NCBI GenBank assembly: GCA_030740135.1
Contig: JASLXW010000228.1
Location: 1-6,741 of the forward strand
DNA length: 6,741 bases
Reading direction: 5' to 3'
From: Nitrospinota bacterium
Lineage (GTDB): Bacteria > UBA8248 > JACPRG01
Below are positions 1-5,110 of this stretch, piece after piece (within the stretch, counting starts at the first letter, position 1; each line of letters opens with the position of its first letter). The notes under the pieces were generated by a model. It was not told the DNA's origin. It made no database searches and worked only from the letters and a program-made list of their open reading frames with translations. The position numbers and the translations under genes are program-made.

Positions 1-1114
1 CTTTTTCGAGCTCGACGTCCACCGTGTACGTCTTGAAACCCGGCTTCTCGGCCCGGAAAACGGTGAACTCGCCGTCGTATTTCATCGGGACCCGAAGGTT
101 GAACTTCCCGTCGCTGCCCGTGGACGCCCGCGTAACCGGTTCCGTCCTGAGGGTGATCCGAACGCCTTCCAGGGGCGCCTGCGTCTCTTTGTCCCGAATG
201 GACCCCCGCACACGGAAGGTGGTGCGCTCGAGCATCACGGTCACGGGCTTCTTCATCTTCTCGACCAAACGGATGTCTTTCACATAGGACCGGTAGCCGT
301 TTCGCTCCACCCGCAGGCTCACGAACTGTTCGAGACTGTCGCGGCCCACGTCGAAGCGGAAGCGTCCGTCGGACTTCGTCCGGACGTCGGACGGGGGATC
401 GGTGCCGAGCGTCACCCGAGCGCCCGACAGCGGACGGGCCCCCTCGCTGTTGGTCACCTTTCCGATGAACACGAACGTGTCCTTGAGGGGTCTCATGGCG
501 ACCCCGAGGGATGCCATGTTGGGTTTCAGAATCACCCGGCTGACGAATATCCGGTAGCCGGGCTTTCTGACCCGGACGACCACGGCCTTGCCCGCGTCCT
601 CTTCCCGCATGGCGAAGCTGAAGGTGCCGTCGAGCGTGGTGGAGGTCACCCGGGGCGGCTCAAAGCCCAGCTCCACTTCCGCGTTCGCCAGGCGGTCGGT
701 CCGATTGCCTTTGACGTAAACGTCCCCGCTCAGGTTCCACTTCTCGGCGACCGTCCCGACGGGGCGAAGGCTTGTGAGAAGGTATTTTTGATAAAACTCG
801 CGCGTGATGAGCCTGTTCTGCGCGGCCTCGCACAGCCGGAAGGCGATGATGTCGAAGTTCGCCCCCTTGGGCGAGACATTCCGGATGCGCTGCACCTTGG
901 TCTCGAAGGAGCCGCTCGCCTTCACGATGGACGCAAGGGTTTTCGTGCTGATCTTGGCGGCGATGGCCCGGGCGGACTCCGACCCGGGCGCCCGGCACTT
1001 GATCTCCTGCGCATCGGCCACCGGAGAAACCGGCCCGGCGACCCCCAAAACCGTCAAAACCAGCAAACTCATCATCTTTCGAAACTTCATCAGGAACCCG
1101 ACTCTCCGAGACAT
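1..1114 (-). CDS. Exported protein with tandem carboxypeptidase-regulatory-like (CarboxypepD_reg) domains, C-terminus cut by window edge
   Basis: The gene reads leftwards and is still open at base 1, so only the first 371 codons are present. The ATG at 1114 is chosen because GGAAGGAG lies 7 nt upstream; an in-frame ATG at 1090 (MKFRKMM...) is a second option. Residues 1-35 are a Sec-type signal peptide (basic start, LLVLTVLGVAG core, cleavage probable after ADA-35). Residues about 40-120 form a small domain I do not recognise, with the stretch FDIIAFRLCEAAQ at 88-98. Three similar beta domains follow at about 127-208, 214-296 and 299-371. Each has a 'G.V....T..PL.GA.V.L' opening, a 'T..DG.F.F' turn (LDGTF 161-165, SDGRF 248-252, SDGKF 334-338) and an aromatic 'K/R.GY/F' element (PGYR, NGYR, PGFK). 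This is the pattern of carboxypeptidase-regulatory/peptidase-associated domains, usually non-catalytic modules of envelope proteins. A role in the periplasm or at the cell surface is inferred; the ligand is unknown. It is transcribed divergently from the UbiD gene. Confidence 0.85.
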   Translation of the reverse strand, partial: MSRRVGFLMKFRKMMSLLVLTVLGVAGPVSPVADAQEIKCRAPGSESARAIAAKISTKTLASIVKASGSFETKVQRIRNVSPKGANFDIIAFRLCEAAQNRLITREFYQKYLLTSLRPVGTVAEKWNLSGDVYVKGNRTDRLANAEVELGFEPPRVTSTTLDGTFSFAMREEDAGKAVVVRVRKPGYRIFVSRVILKPNMASLGVAMRPLKDTFVFIGKVTNSEGARPLSGARVTLGTDPPSDVRTKSDGRFRFDVGRDSLEQFVSLRVERNGYRSYVKDIRLVEKMKKPVTVMLERTTFRVRGSIRDKETQAPLEGVRITLRTEPVTRASTGSDGKFNLRVPMKYDGEFTVFRAEKPGFKTYTVDVELEK

Positions 1115-1121
1115 CCATCCA

Positions 1122-1129
1122 CTCCTTCC
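1122..1129 (-). promoter_or_regulatory. Ribosome binding site deciding the start of the minus-strand exported protein
   Basis: On the minus strand the bases read GGAAGGAG, 7 nt before the ATG at 1114. An ATG in another frame, at 1118, sits only 3 nt from this site, and its frame gives a low-complexity Arg/Gly-rich product. The site therefore favours the 1114 frame, which encodes the signal peptide and beta domains. Confidence 0.7.
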
Positions 1130-1141
1130 GAGATTTTTCCC

Positions 1142-1205
1142 GACCCCGGGGTCAAAGAACCGACCCGAGGGCCCATCGACCCGAGGGTCAACCCACCCGA
1201 GGGAC
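1142..1205. repeat. Array of four GACCC-N2-GGGTC-like boxes, three of them phased at exactly 16 bp
   Basis: ACCCGAGGG occurs exactly at 1163-1171, 1179-1187 and 1195-1203, so three copies start 16 bp apart. A fourth, related box just upstream is the perfect palindrome GACCCCGGGGTC at 1142-1153. The copy at 1178-1189 (GACCCGAGGGTC) is itself nearly palindromic, with GACCC and GGGTC arms; the copies at 1162-1173 and 1194-1205 have one degraded arm each. A partial copy, GACCCGAGG, lies at 1450-1458. Position between divergent genes suggests an operator array for a dimeric regulator, but no regulator is encoded in the window. Short tandem duplication in GC-rich DNA is the simpler alternative. Confidence 0.55.
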
Positions 1206-1241
1206 AGACCGCCGGAAACGAGAGCGCCCACAGACCTGGGA

Positions 1242-1247
1242 ATTTTA
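1242..1247 (-). promoter_or_regulatory. Possible -10 element for the minus-strand exported protein
   Basis: Read on the minus strand this is TAAAAT, a 5/6 match to the sigma70 -10 consensus, about 128 bp before the start codon at 1114. No good -35 hexamer is found at 16-18 bp spacing, so this is only a candidate. The phased boxes at 1142-1205 would then lie just downstream, within the transcribed leader, a position where a bound repressor could block transcription. Confidence 0.25.
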
Positions 1248-1337
1248 CCAGGACTCCCGCTTCGCCGTTGAAACCAAGGGGTTCGGGATCCGCTCCCGTC
1301 CACCCCCGGACCGCATTTCCCAAAAATGTGCCCTTCA

Positions 1338-1370
1338 TTTGCCGATTTGATAAGATATGTGTCCAAATTG
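1338..1370 (+). promoter_or_regulatory. AT-rich pocket, possible promoter region of the UbiD-Rid operon
   Basis: The densest AT stretch of the divergent region contains TTTGCCG, TTGATA and TAAGAT (1351-1356, 4/6 match to a -10). No -35/-10 pair with correct spacing can be assigned. It lies about 120-150 bp upstream of the UbiD start codon. Confidence 0.25.
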
Positions 1371-1480
1371 TCCACCGCGCACCTGAGATTTACGGTCAGG
1401 GCCAACGAGCGCCCTTGCGCCCGATACGTTTCGGGCCCCTGACCCGGCAGACCCGAGGCCGCCCGCCGCGCCGGCGGGAA

Positions 1481-1484
1481 GGAG
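1481..1484 (+). promoter_or_regulatory. Ribosome binding site of the UbiD gene
   Basis: GGAG within the run GGGAAGGAGAAACC lies 5 nt before the ATG at 1490. This fixes the start at 1490 although the same frame stays open for some 700 bp further upstream. Confidence 0.75.
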
Positions 1485-1489
1485 AAACC

Positions 1490-2890
1490 ATGAACCAGGA
1501 TCTTCGGAGCTTCATCCAGGCGTTTGAACAGGAATTCCCCGAGGAGTTGATTCGGGTCTCTGAGCCGGTCGACCTGGAATTCGACATCATGGCCCTGGTC
1601 CTCGAATATGAACGGAGAGGGCAATCTCCTATCCTTTTCTTTGACAACATCAAGGGCCATCAAGTTCCCATAATCTGCAATCTTGTGGCCGGACGCCGCT
1701 CCCTGGCCAAGGCCCTCGAGACGCCCGAGCACCGCTTGGCCGAAGAATTTTCCGGCCGGCTTAAGGAATACATCGACCCGGCGTTGGTCGAGGACCCGCC
1801 GTTCCGCCAAGTCGTCCTCACGGGCGAAGACGCCGACCTGGCCCGGCTCCCGATCCCCACGTACTTCCCCGGAGACGCCGGACCCTACCTCACCGCCGGC
1901 ATGCTGGTGGCCCAACACCCGGACACGGGCGTCGTGACGGAGGGTTACCACCGCTTTCAGGTCAAGGGGCCGAGAAAGATGGGTTGCAGCCTCCACTCGC
2001 GCAGGCGGATGTTCGAGTACCTGCGCCTGTACGAAGAACGGGGCGAAAACATGCCGGCGGCCGTCTGCCTGGGCCTTCACCCCGTCGTCGCGATGGGCTC
2101 CCTGTCCTACCCGCCGCCGGAGATCAGCAAGTTCCAGGCCGTCGGCGGACTGTTCGGCGAGCCGATGGAGATCGCAAAATGCGCCACCCTCGATCTCCAC
2201 GTGCCCGCCTGGAGCGAGATTGTCATCGAGGGGGAATTCCTCGCGGGCGCGCGGGAAACCGAGGGGCCGTTCGGCGAGTTCACGGGATATTTTTCCGCCC
2301 GAAGCACGGAGAACGTCTTCCAGGTCAACGCCATCTCGATGCGCGAGGACGCCTGGTTCCAGAGCATCGCCTCCGGAATGGCCGGCGACCACCTCACCAC
2401 GGTGGGCTGCCTGCGGGAGATGGAAGTCCGCAACGCCCTGCGCAAATCCATCCCCGGCGTGAAGGACGTCCAGATTCCCAATTCCGGGTGCGCCGCCTTC
2501 ACGGCCTTCATCTCGATGCGCCAGACCCGCCCCGGGGAGGCCAAGCACGCCATCTCCATCGCCCTGGGCGTGGACCACTACCTGAAGTTCGTCGTCATCG
2601 TAGACGACGATGTGGATGTCTTTAACGATTCAGACGTTATCTGGGCCATGACGACCCGGGTTCAGGCCGACCGGGACCTGGTGATCATCCCCGGCGCCCT
2701 CGGCGCCATTCTCGACCCCTCCGCCAGCGAGCAGGGGGTGACGGCGAAACTGGGCGTCGACGCCACAAAACCCACCGACGACCCCTTCGCCGAGAGGCTC
2801 CGGATGGACGCCGAAAAGATGGCGTGGGCGCGGGACCTTGCGGAGCGGCTGCGATCGCCGCGGCTTCAGGGGGTTCCCAAGGCCGTTTGA
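1490..2890 (+). CDS. UbiD-family decarboxylase (prenylated-FMN dependent)
   Basis: A 466-residue protein, within the usual 440-500 of the family. UbiD enzymes reversibly decarboxylate aromatic, heteroaromatic or alpha,beta-unsaturated acids in the cytoplasm, using prenylated FMN made by UbiX. Family marks seen: the central EGPFGE motif with the catalytic glutamates E258 and E263 (Fdc1 E277 and E282), R155 in YHRFQV (Fdc1 R173), H169, E227 in PMEIAK (the metal-binding Glu), VDDDVDVFN at 371-379, and the KLGVDATKP segment at 420-428. The position normally held by the metal-binding Asn (NxGxYR motif) seems to be T150 here (T-E-G-Y-H-R). The start is fixed by a strong ribosome binding site 5 nt upstream. 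The downstream Rid gene probably shares the transcript. The substrate cannot be read from sequence; the general ubiquinone-pathway UbiD is less likely given the company and divergence. No ubiX lies in the window. Confidence 0.93.
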   Translation: MNQDLRSFIQAFEQEFPEELIRVSEPVDLEFDIMALVLEYERRGQSPILFFDNIKGHQVPIICNLVAGRRSLAKALETPEHRLAEEFSGRLKEYIDPALVEDPPFRQVVLTGEDADLARLPIPTYFPGDAGPYLTAGMLVAQHPDTGVVTEGYHRFQVKGPRKMGCSLHSRRRMFEYLRLYEERGENMPAAVCLGLHPVVAMGSLSYPPPEISKFQAVGGLFGEPMEIAKCATLDLHVPAWSEIVIEGEFLAGARETEGPFGEFTGYFSARSTENVFQVNAISMREDAWFQSIASGMAGDHLTTVGCLREMEVRNALRKSIPGVKDVQIPNSGCAAFTAFISMRQTRPGEAKHAISIALGVDHYLKFVVIVDDDVDVFNDSDVIWAMTTRVQADRDLVIIPGALGAILDPSASEQGVTAKLGVDATKPTDDPFAERLRMDAEKMAWARDLAERLRSPRLQGVPKAV

Positions 2891-2982
2891 CCGAAGAGGG
2901 GGCGCGGGTCCCCGGTCGGTCATCGTGAATCGTCCCGGGGCGGAAACCCGGGAGGAAAACGCTCAGCGAATCGAAGTCGTGG

Positions 2983-2988
2983 GGAGGG
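2983..2988 (+). promoter_or_regulatory. Ribosome binding site suggesting the start of the Rid-family gene
   Basis: GGAGGG followed by an 8-nt spacer precedes the TTG at 2997. It is the only well-spaced Shine-Dalgarno site before the Rid domain. Alternative in-frame starts at 2925 (GTG), 2979 (GTG) and 2838 (TTG) lack one. Confidence 0.5.
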
Positions 2989-2996
2989 TCCTGACC

Positions 2997-3434
2997 TTGG
3001 CCGAGAACAAGTCTGAAGCGAACGTCCATGGCCCCCGGCGGCCGGTGCGGGCCGAGGTGGGCGACGGCCCCTTCCCCGCCGCGGTCGAATGCAACGGATT
3101 CACGTTCACCGGGGCCATCTCGGGCGTGGACGGGTCGGGTAAGGTGGTCAGCCCCCTGTGCTCCGAACAAACCGCGCGCGCGTTCGAGAATCTGGAACGC
3201 GTCCTGACGGCGAACGGCCAGCGGATGGCCCACGTCCTCCGGTGCACCATCTACCTGACGGACCCGCGCGACGCCAAAGACGTGGACAAGGCCCTGGAAG
3301 CCGCCTTTTCGGAGAGCCCGCCCGCGATCTCCATGGTGGAGGTGAACGGGCTTCGCGATGGGCGGAAGATCGCCGTCGAGGCCGTCGCCGCCCGGCCGCA
3401 GGAAGGAAAGGACGTGTACGATTTCATGGGTTGA
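2997..3434 (+). CDS. Rid (YjgF/YER057c/UK114) family protein lacking RidA catalytic Arg and Glu
   Basis: With the TTG start at 2997 the product has 145 residues, close to the family's usual 125-150. GTG at 2925 would add 24 residues of no family character. The Rid fold is clear: GPFPAAVECNGFTFTGAIS (about 24-42) replaces the usual 'GPYSQAV..G..vf.SGq', followed by QTARAFENLERVL (58-70), LRCTIYLTD (81-89), SPPAISMVEV (107-116) and KIAVEAVA (124-131). Bacterial RidA hydrolyses reactive enamines/imines to ketoacids using Arg105 and a nearby Glu120. Here the 'PARS' arginine is I111 and the Glu120 position is A126, with the active-site Tyr17 replaced by F26. It is therefore unlikely to be a RidA-type 2-aminoacrylate deaminase. 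It follows the UbiD gene on the same strand, and the frame is open back into the UbiD 3' end, so co-expression is likely. A specialised role in the UbiD-linked catabolic step is inferred, not shown. Confidence 0.85.
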   Translation: MAENKSEANVHGPRRPVRAEVGDGPFPAAVECNGFTFTGAISGVDGSGKVVSPLCSEQTARAFENLERVLTANGQRMAHVLRCTIYLTDPRDAKDVDKALEAAFSESPPAISMVEVNGLRDGRKIAVEAVAARPQEGKDVYDFMG

Positions 3435-3454
3435 CGTGCGGCGCGGAAAGGGCG
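3435..3454. other. 20-bp convergent junction without visible terminator
   Basis: The stop codons of the Rid gene (plus) and egtD (minus) are 20 bp apart. No hairpin with a T-run is seen on either strand, so read-through transcripts antisense to the neighbour, or Rho-dependent ending, are likely. Confidence 0.5.
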
Positions 3455-4450
3455 CTACACCCTCTTCGCCAGGCTGAGGGCGAACAGGTTCTCCGGATCG
3501 GTCAGCCACTCGACCATCTCAAAACCGCTCTCTCTCAACAACGCCTCGACCCTGGCCCGATCGTATTTCACGCTGATTTCGGTCAGGATCTCCTCCCCGC
3601 GCTTGAAGGCGATTTCCATCTCGATTCCCGGCAACCGGACAACCTGCTCCCGATTCGAGCGCAGGCGCATCTCGATCCAGTCCCGCTCCCGATTGTAGAA
3701 CGCCCGGTGTTCGAAACCCTCCGGGTCGAAGTCGCCGTCCAGGAGGTCGTTCACCGCCCGGAGGGCGTTCAGATTGAACTCCGCCGTAACCCCTTGGGCG
3801 TCATTGTAGGCGGCCTCCAGGCGGTCCACGTCCTTGGCCAGGTCCGTCCCCAGCAGAAGCAACTCACCGGCGCTCATCCGGTCCGACACCTCCGAGAGAA
3901 AAGCCACGGCCCGGCCCGGCTGTATATTTCCGATCGTCCCGCCCAGGAATATCACCAAGCGCCTGCCTCCGTCCGGGATGTACATCAGGTGCTTCATGAA
4001 GTCGCCCACGACGCCGTGAACCCGGAGGCCCGGATATCCGGCCGTCAGGTCGGCGGCGACCTCCCGCACAAAGGATTGATTCACGTCAAAGGGGACATAC
4101 GCCGAAAGCCGATTCGCGCGCGCCAAGGCGTCGAGCAGGAGACGCGTTTTCACGGAGGATCCGGAGCCCAGCTCGACCAGCACGTCCGCCCGGCTCCGGT
4201 CCACGATCCGATCCGCGAATCGGGTCAACAGGGCGCGCTCGACGCGCGTCGGGTAATACTCGGGCAGATCGCAGATCCGCTCGAAAAGGGCCGAGCCCCG
4301 GTCGTCGTAAAAGAATTTCGAAGAAATCTCGCGGGGGGTTAGGAGCAGGCCGACCCGGAGCTCGGAGAGGGTCTCCTTCACCCCCCCCTGTTCCAGGACA
4401 TCAACGACGATCCGCCCGCCGGGGTCGCCCTCCGTCCGAATTTGGGTCAT
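3455..4450 (-). CDS. egtD: L-histidine Nα-methyltransferase EgtD (ergothioneine biosynthesis)
   Basis: A 331-residue SAM-dependent enzyme (M. smegmatis EgtD has about 321) that trimethylates histidine to hercynine, the first step to ergothioneine, in the cytoplasm. Motifs in order: KFFYDDRGSALFE (45-57), DLPEYYPTR (61-69), the SAM-binding ELGSGSSVKT (93-102), PFDVN (120-124), GD (149-150), LGGTIGN (169-175), GTDLAKD (201-207), AYND (214-217), IEM (259-261) and TEIS (290-293). From memory of the M. smegmatis enzyme, Tyr56, Asn166, Tyr206, Met252, Glu282 and Ser284 shape the histidine site. Y65, N175, Y215, M261, E291 and S293 match them at one constant offset of nine, which strongly supports histidine specificity. 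The ATG at 4450 has AGAGGA about 9-10 nt upstream. It converges on the Rid gene with only 20 bp between stop codons. No egtB, egtA or egtC neighbour is visible, so it is either a lone gene or its partners lie elsewhere. Confidence 0.93.
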   Translation of the reverse strand: MTQIRTEGDPGGRIVVDVLEQGGVKETLSELRVGLLLTPREISSKFFYDDRGSALFERICDLPEYYPTRVERALLTRFADRIVDRSRADVLVELGSGSSVKTRLLLDALARANRLSAYVPFDVNQSFVREVAADLTAGYPGLRVHGVVGDFMKHLMYIPDGGRRLVIFLGGTIGNIQPGRAVAFLSEVSDRMSAGELLLLGTDLAKDVDRLEAAYNDAQGVTAEFNLNALRAVNDLLDGDFDPEGFEHRAFYNRERDWIEMRLRSNREQVVRLPGIEMEIAFKRGEEILTEISVKYDRARVEALLRESGFEMVEWLTDPENLFALSLAKRV

Positions 4451-4576
4451 GGAGTTCTTTCCTCTGCAAGCGAAAGGCGGCGCGGTCTCATCACCCCCGT
4501 CCAGATGGAAAAGGGCTCACCCGCACAATCCGCTTCGCGGGATCGATGCACGGCATGAAATTTGCGTTCGGGAACC

Positions 4577-4586
4577 GTATACATAC
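4577..4586 (-). promoter_or_regulatory. Possible promoter core for egtD
   Basis: On the minus strand the bases read TATGTATACG, an AT-rich island in GC-rich DNA, 127 bp before the egtD ATG. No -35 hexamer with good spacing is recognisable. Weak call. Confidence 0.2.
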
Positions 4587-4922
4587 CGGAGGGAAAAGAG
4601 GAGGTGAGCGCGAAGACATCCAATCCATTCGCGTCAAGAGTAACAGATATCCTGCTGAAACGCCACACCCCCGGGCGCGGGGCGGGGCGAGCCGCGGATT
4701 CCCCGGAGAAAACGGATGACGCGCCATTGCGGTGATGCTAAGATACGCGCAGGTGATCGAGACCCCGAAGGATTCGTCCGGAACTTCGGGACCCGCATGG
4801 AGGCTGCTATCGTCCCGCTCTCCGAATCTCGGGGCCGTCATCCGGGCCAGACCCGTTCATCCGGTGGATGGCGAGCGCTTTGCGGAATCATCCATGACCA
4901 TCCGCCGATCCATTCCGGTCCG

Positions 4923-4936
4923 CGCCCGAATGGGCG
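4923..4936. repeat. Short inverted repeat (5-bp stem, 4-base loop)
   Basis: CGCCC (4923-4927) and GGGCG (4932-4936) flank the loop GAAT, about 45 bp before the small membrane-protein gene. No T-run follows. It may be a minor operator or chance in GC-rich DNA. Confidence 0.25.
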
Positions 4937-4981
4937 TCCGAATCACGCGACCCGGCAACCCTTCGAACGTGCGCTAAATCC

Positions 4982-5110
4982 ATGGCCCGACGAAACCCCT
5001 CCCGCGGACTCGGCAAACTCACTTTCCTGCTCTGCCTGCTCTATCTCATCCTGGTCCTCTACCTGACGCTCTACGGGGTTCCAAGCTTTGTCATCGATCT
5101 CATTTTCTGA
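4982..5110 (+). CDS. Small single-span membrane protein, 42 residues
   Basis: The ATG at 4982 opens a frame of 42 codons ending in TGA at 5108-5110. The product has a basic N-terminus (MARRNPSRGLGK, net charge about +5), then an uninterrupted hydrophobic helix at about 13-31 (LTFLLCLLYLILVLYLTLY) and a short tail ending in VIDLIF. By the positive-inside rule the N-terminus would be cytoplasmic and the tail periplasmic. Third codon positions are mostly G or C, as in the neighbouring genes. No clear Shine-Dalgarno site precedes the ATG, which lowers confidence. The gene overlaps the start of the PHP-protein gene by 23 bp in another frame, an arrangement typical of translational coupling. It could be a small partner or membrane anchor of the PHP protein, or a leader peptide governing its translation. 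I recognise no family. Confidence 0.6.
   Translation: MARRNPSRGLGKLTFLLCLLYLILVLYLTLYGVPSFVIDLIF

Larger units (their letters stand above)
1115..1489. other. Divergent intergenic region between exported protein gene and UbiD gene
   Basis: This 375-bp stretch separates two genes that point away from each other and should hold both promoters. The plus frame is open all the way from 788 into the UbiD gene, but its product here is Pro/Arg-rich and without family character, so I regard it as non-coding. Visible content: a set of GACCC..GGG boxes at 1142-1205, an AT-rich pocket at about 1320-1370, a TAAAAT hexamer on the minus strand at 1247-1242, and another GACCCGAGG copy at 1450-1458 close to the UbiD ribosome binding site. 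Confidence 0.7.
4451..4981. other. Stretch of 531 bp without a convincing gene, upstream of egtD and of the membrane-protein/PHP pair
   Basis: Open frames exist here on both strands, but their products are Pro/Arg/Ser-rich, have no ribosome binding sites and show no family resemblance. The region should hold the promoters of two divergent units. On the minus strand TATGTATACG around 4577-4586 is the most promoter-like AT-rich spot for egtD, with no clear -35. A small hairpin, CGCCC-GAAT-GGGCG, occupies 4923-4936, and an imperfect hairpin ATCCGC-TTC-GCGGGAT lies at 4528-4543. I see no tRNA or riboswitch. Confidence 0.55.

Noticed and set aside
660..1118. Minus-strand open frame of 152 codons starting at ATG 1118
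   Set aside because: It is out of frame with the signal-peptide/beta-domain protein that fills the same bases. Its product is Arg/Gly-rich, and its start is only 3 nt from the ribosome binding site that fits ATG 1114.
1328..1346. Possible sigma54 (-24/-12) promoter, GTGCCC...TTTGCC
   Set aside because: The TTTGCC half is suggestive, but the required GG at -24/-25 is absent.
788..1489. Plus-strand upstream extension of the UbiD frame (would give a 700-residue protein)
   Set aside because: The extension is antisense to the exported-protein gene and then crosses the intergenic boxes. UbiD homology begins at MNQDLRSF, right after a strong ribosome binding site at 1481-1484.
1984..2625. Plus-strand 213-codon frame within the UbiD gene
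   Set aside because: It is an Arg/Gly-rich shifted shadow of the UbiD coding frame, as expected in GC-rich DNA.
2910..2940. CCCCGG...CCGGGG inverted repeat after the UbiD stop, as a terminator
   Set aside because: The stem is 6 bp with a 19-base loop and no T-run, and it lies before the probably co-transcribed Rid gene. It is likely chance in GC-rich DNA.
2685..3509. Minus-strand 274-codon frame across the UbiD-Rid junction
   Set aside because: It runs antisense to two well-supported genes and its product is Arg/Pro/Gly-rich without recognisable domains.
3158..4342. Plus-strand open frame of 394 codons
   Set aside because: It is the antisense shadow of egtD and overlaps the Rid gene in another frame. 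The product has no family character, while egtD matches its family residue by residue.
4491..5066. Several 70-116-codon frames on both strands upstream of the PHP gene
   Set aside because: They have no ribosome binding sites, no domain-like sequence and no membrane or signal segments; overlapping frames on both strands are typical of GC-rich non-coding DNA.
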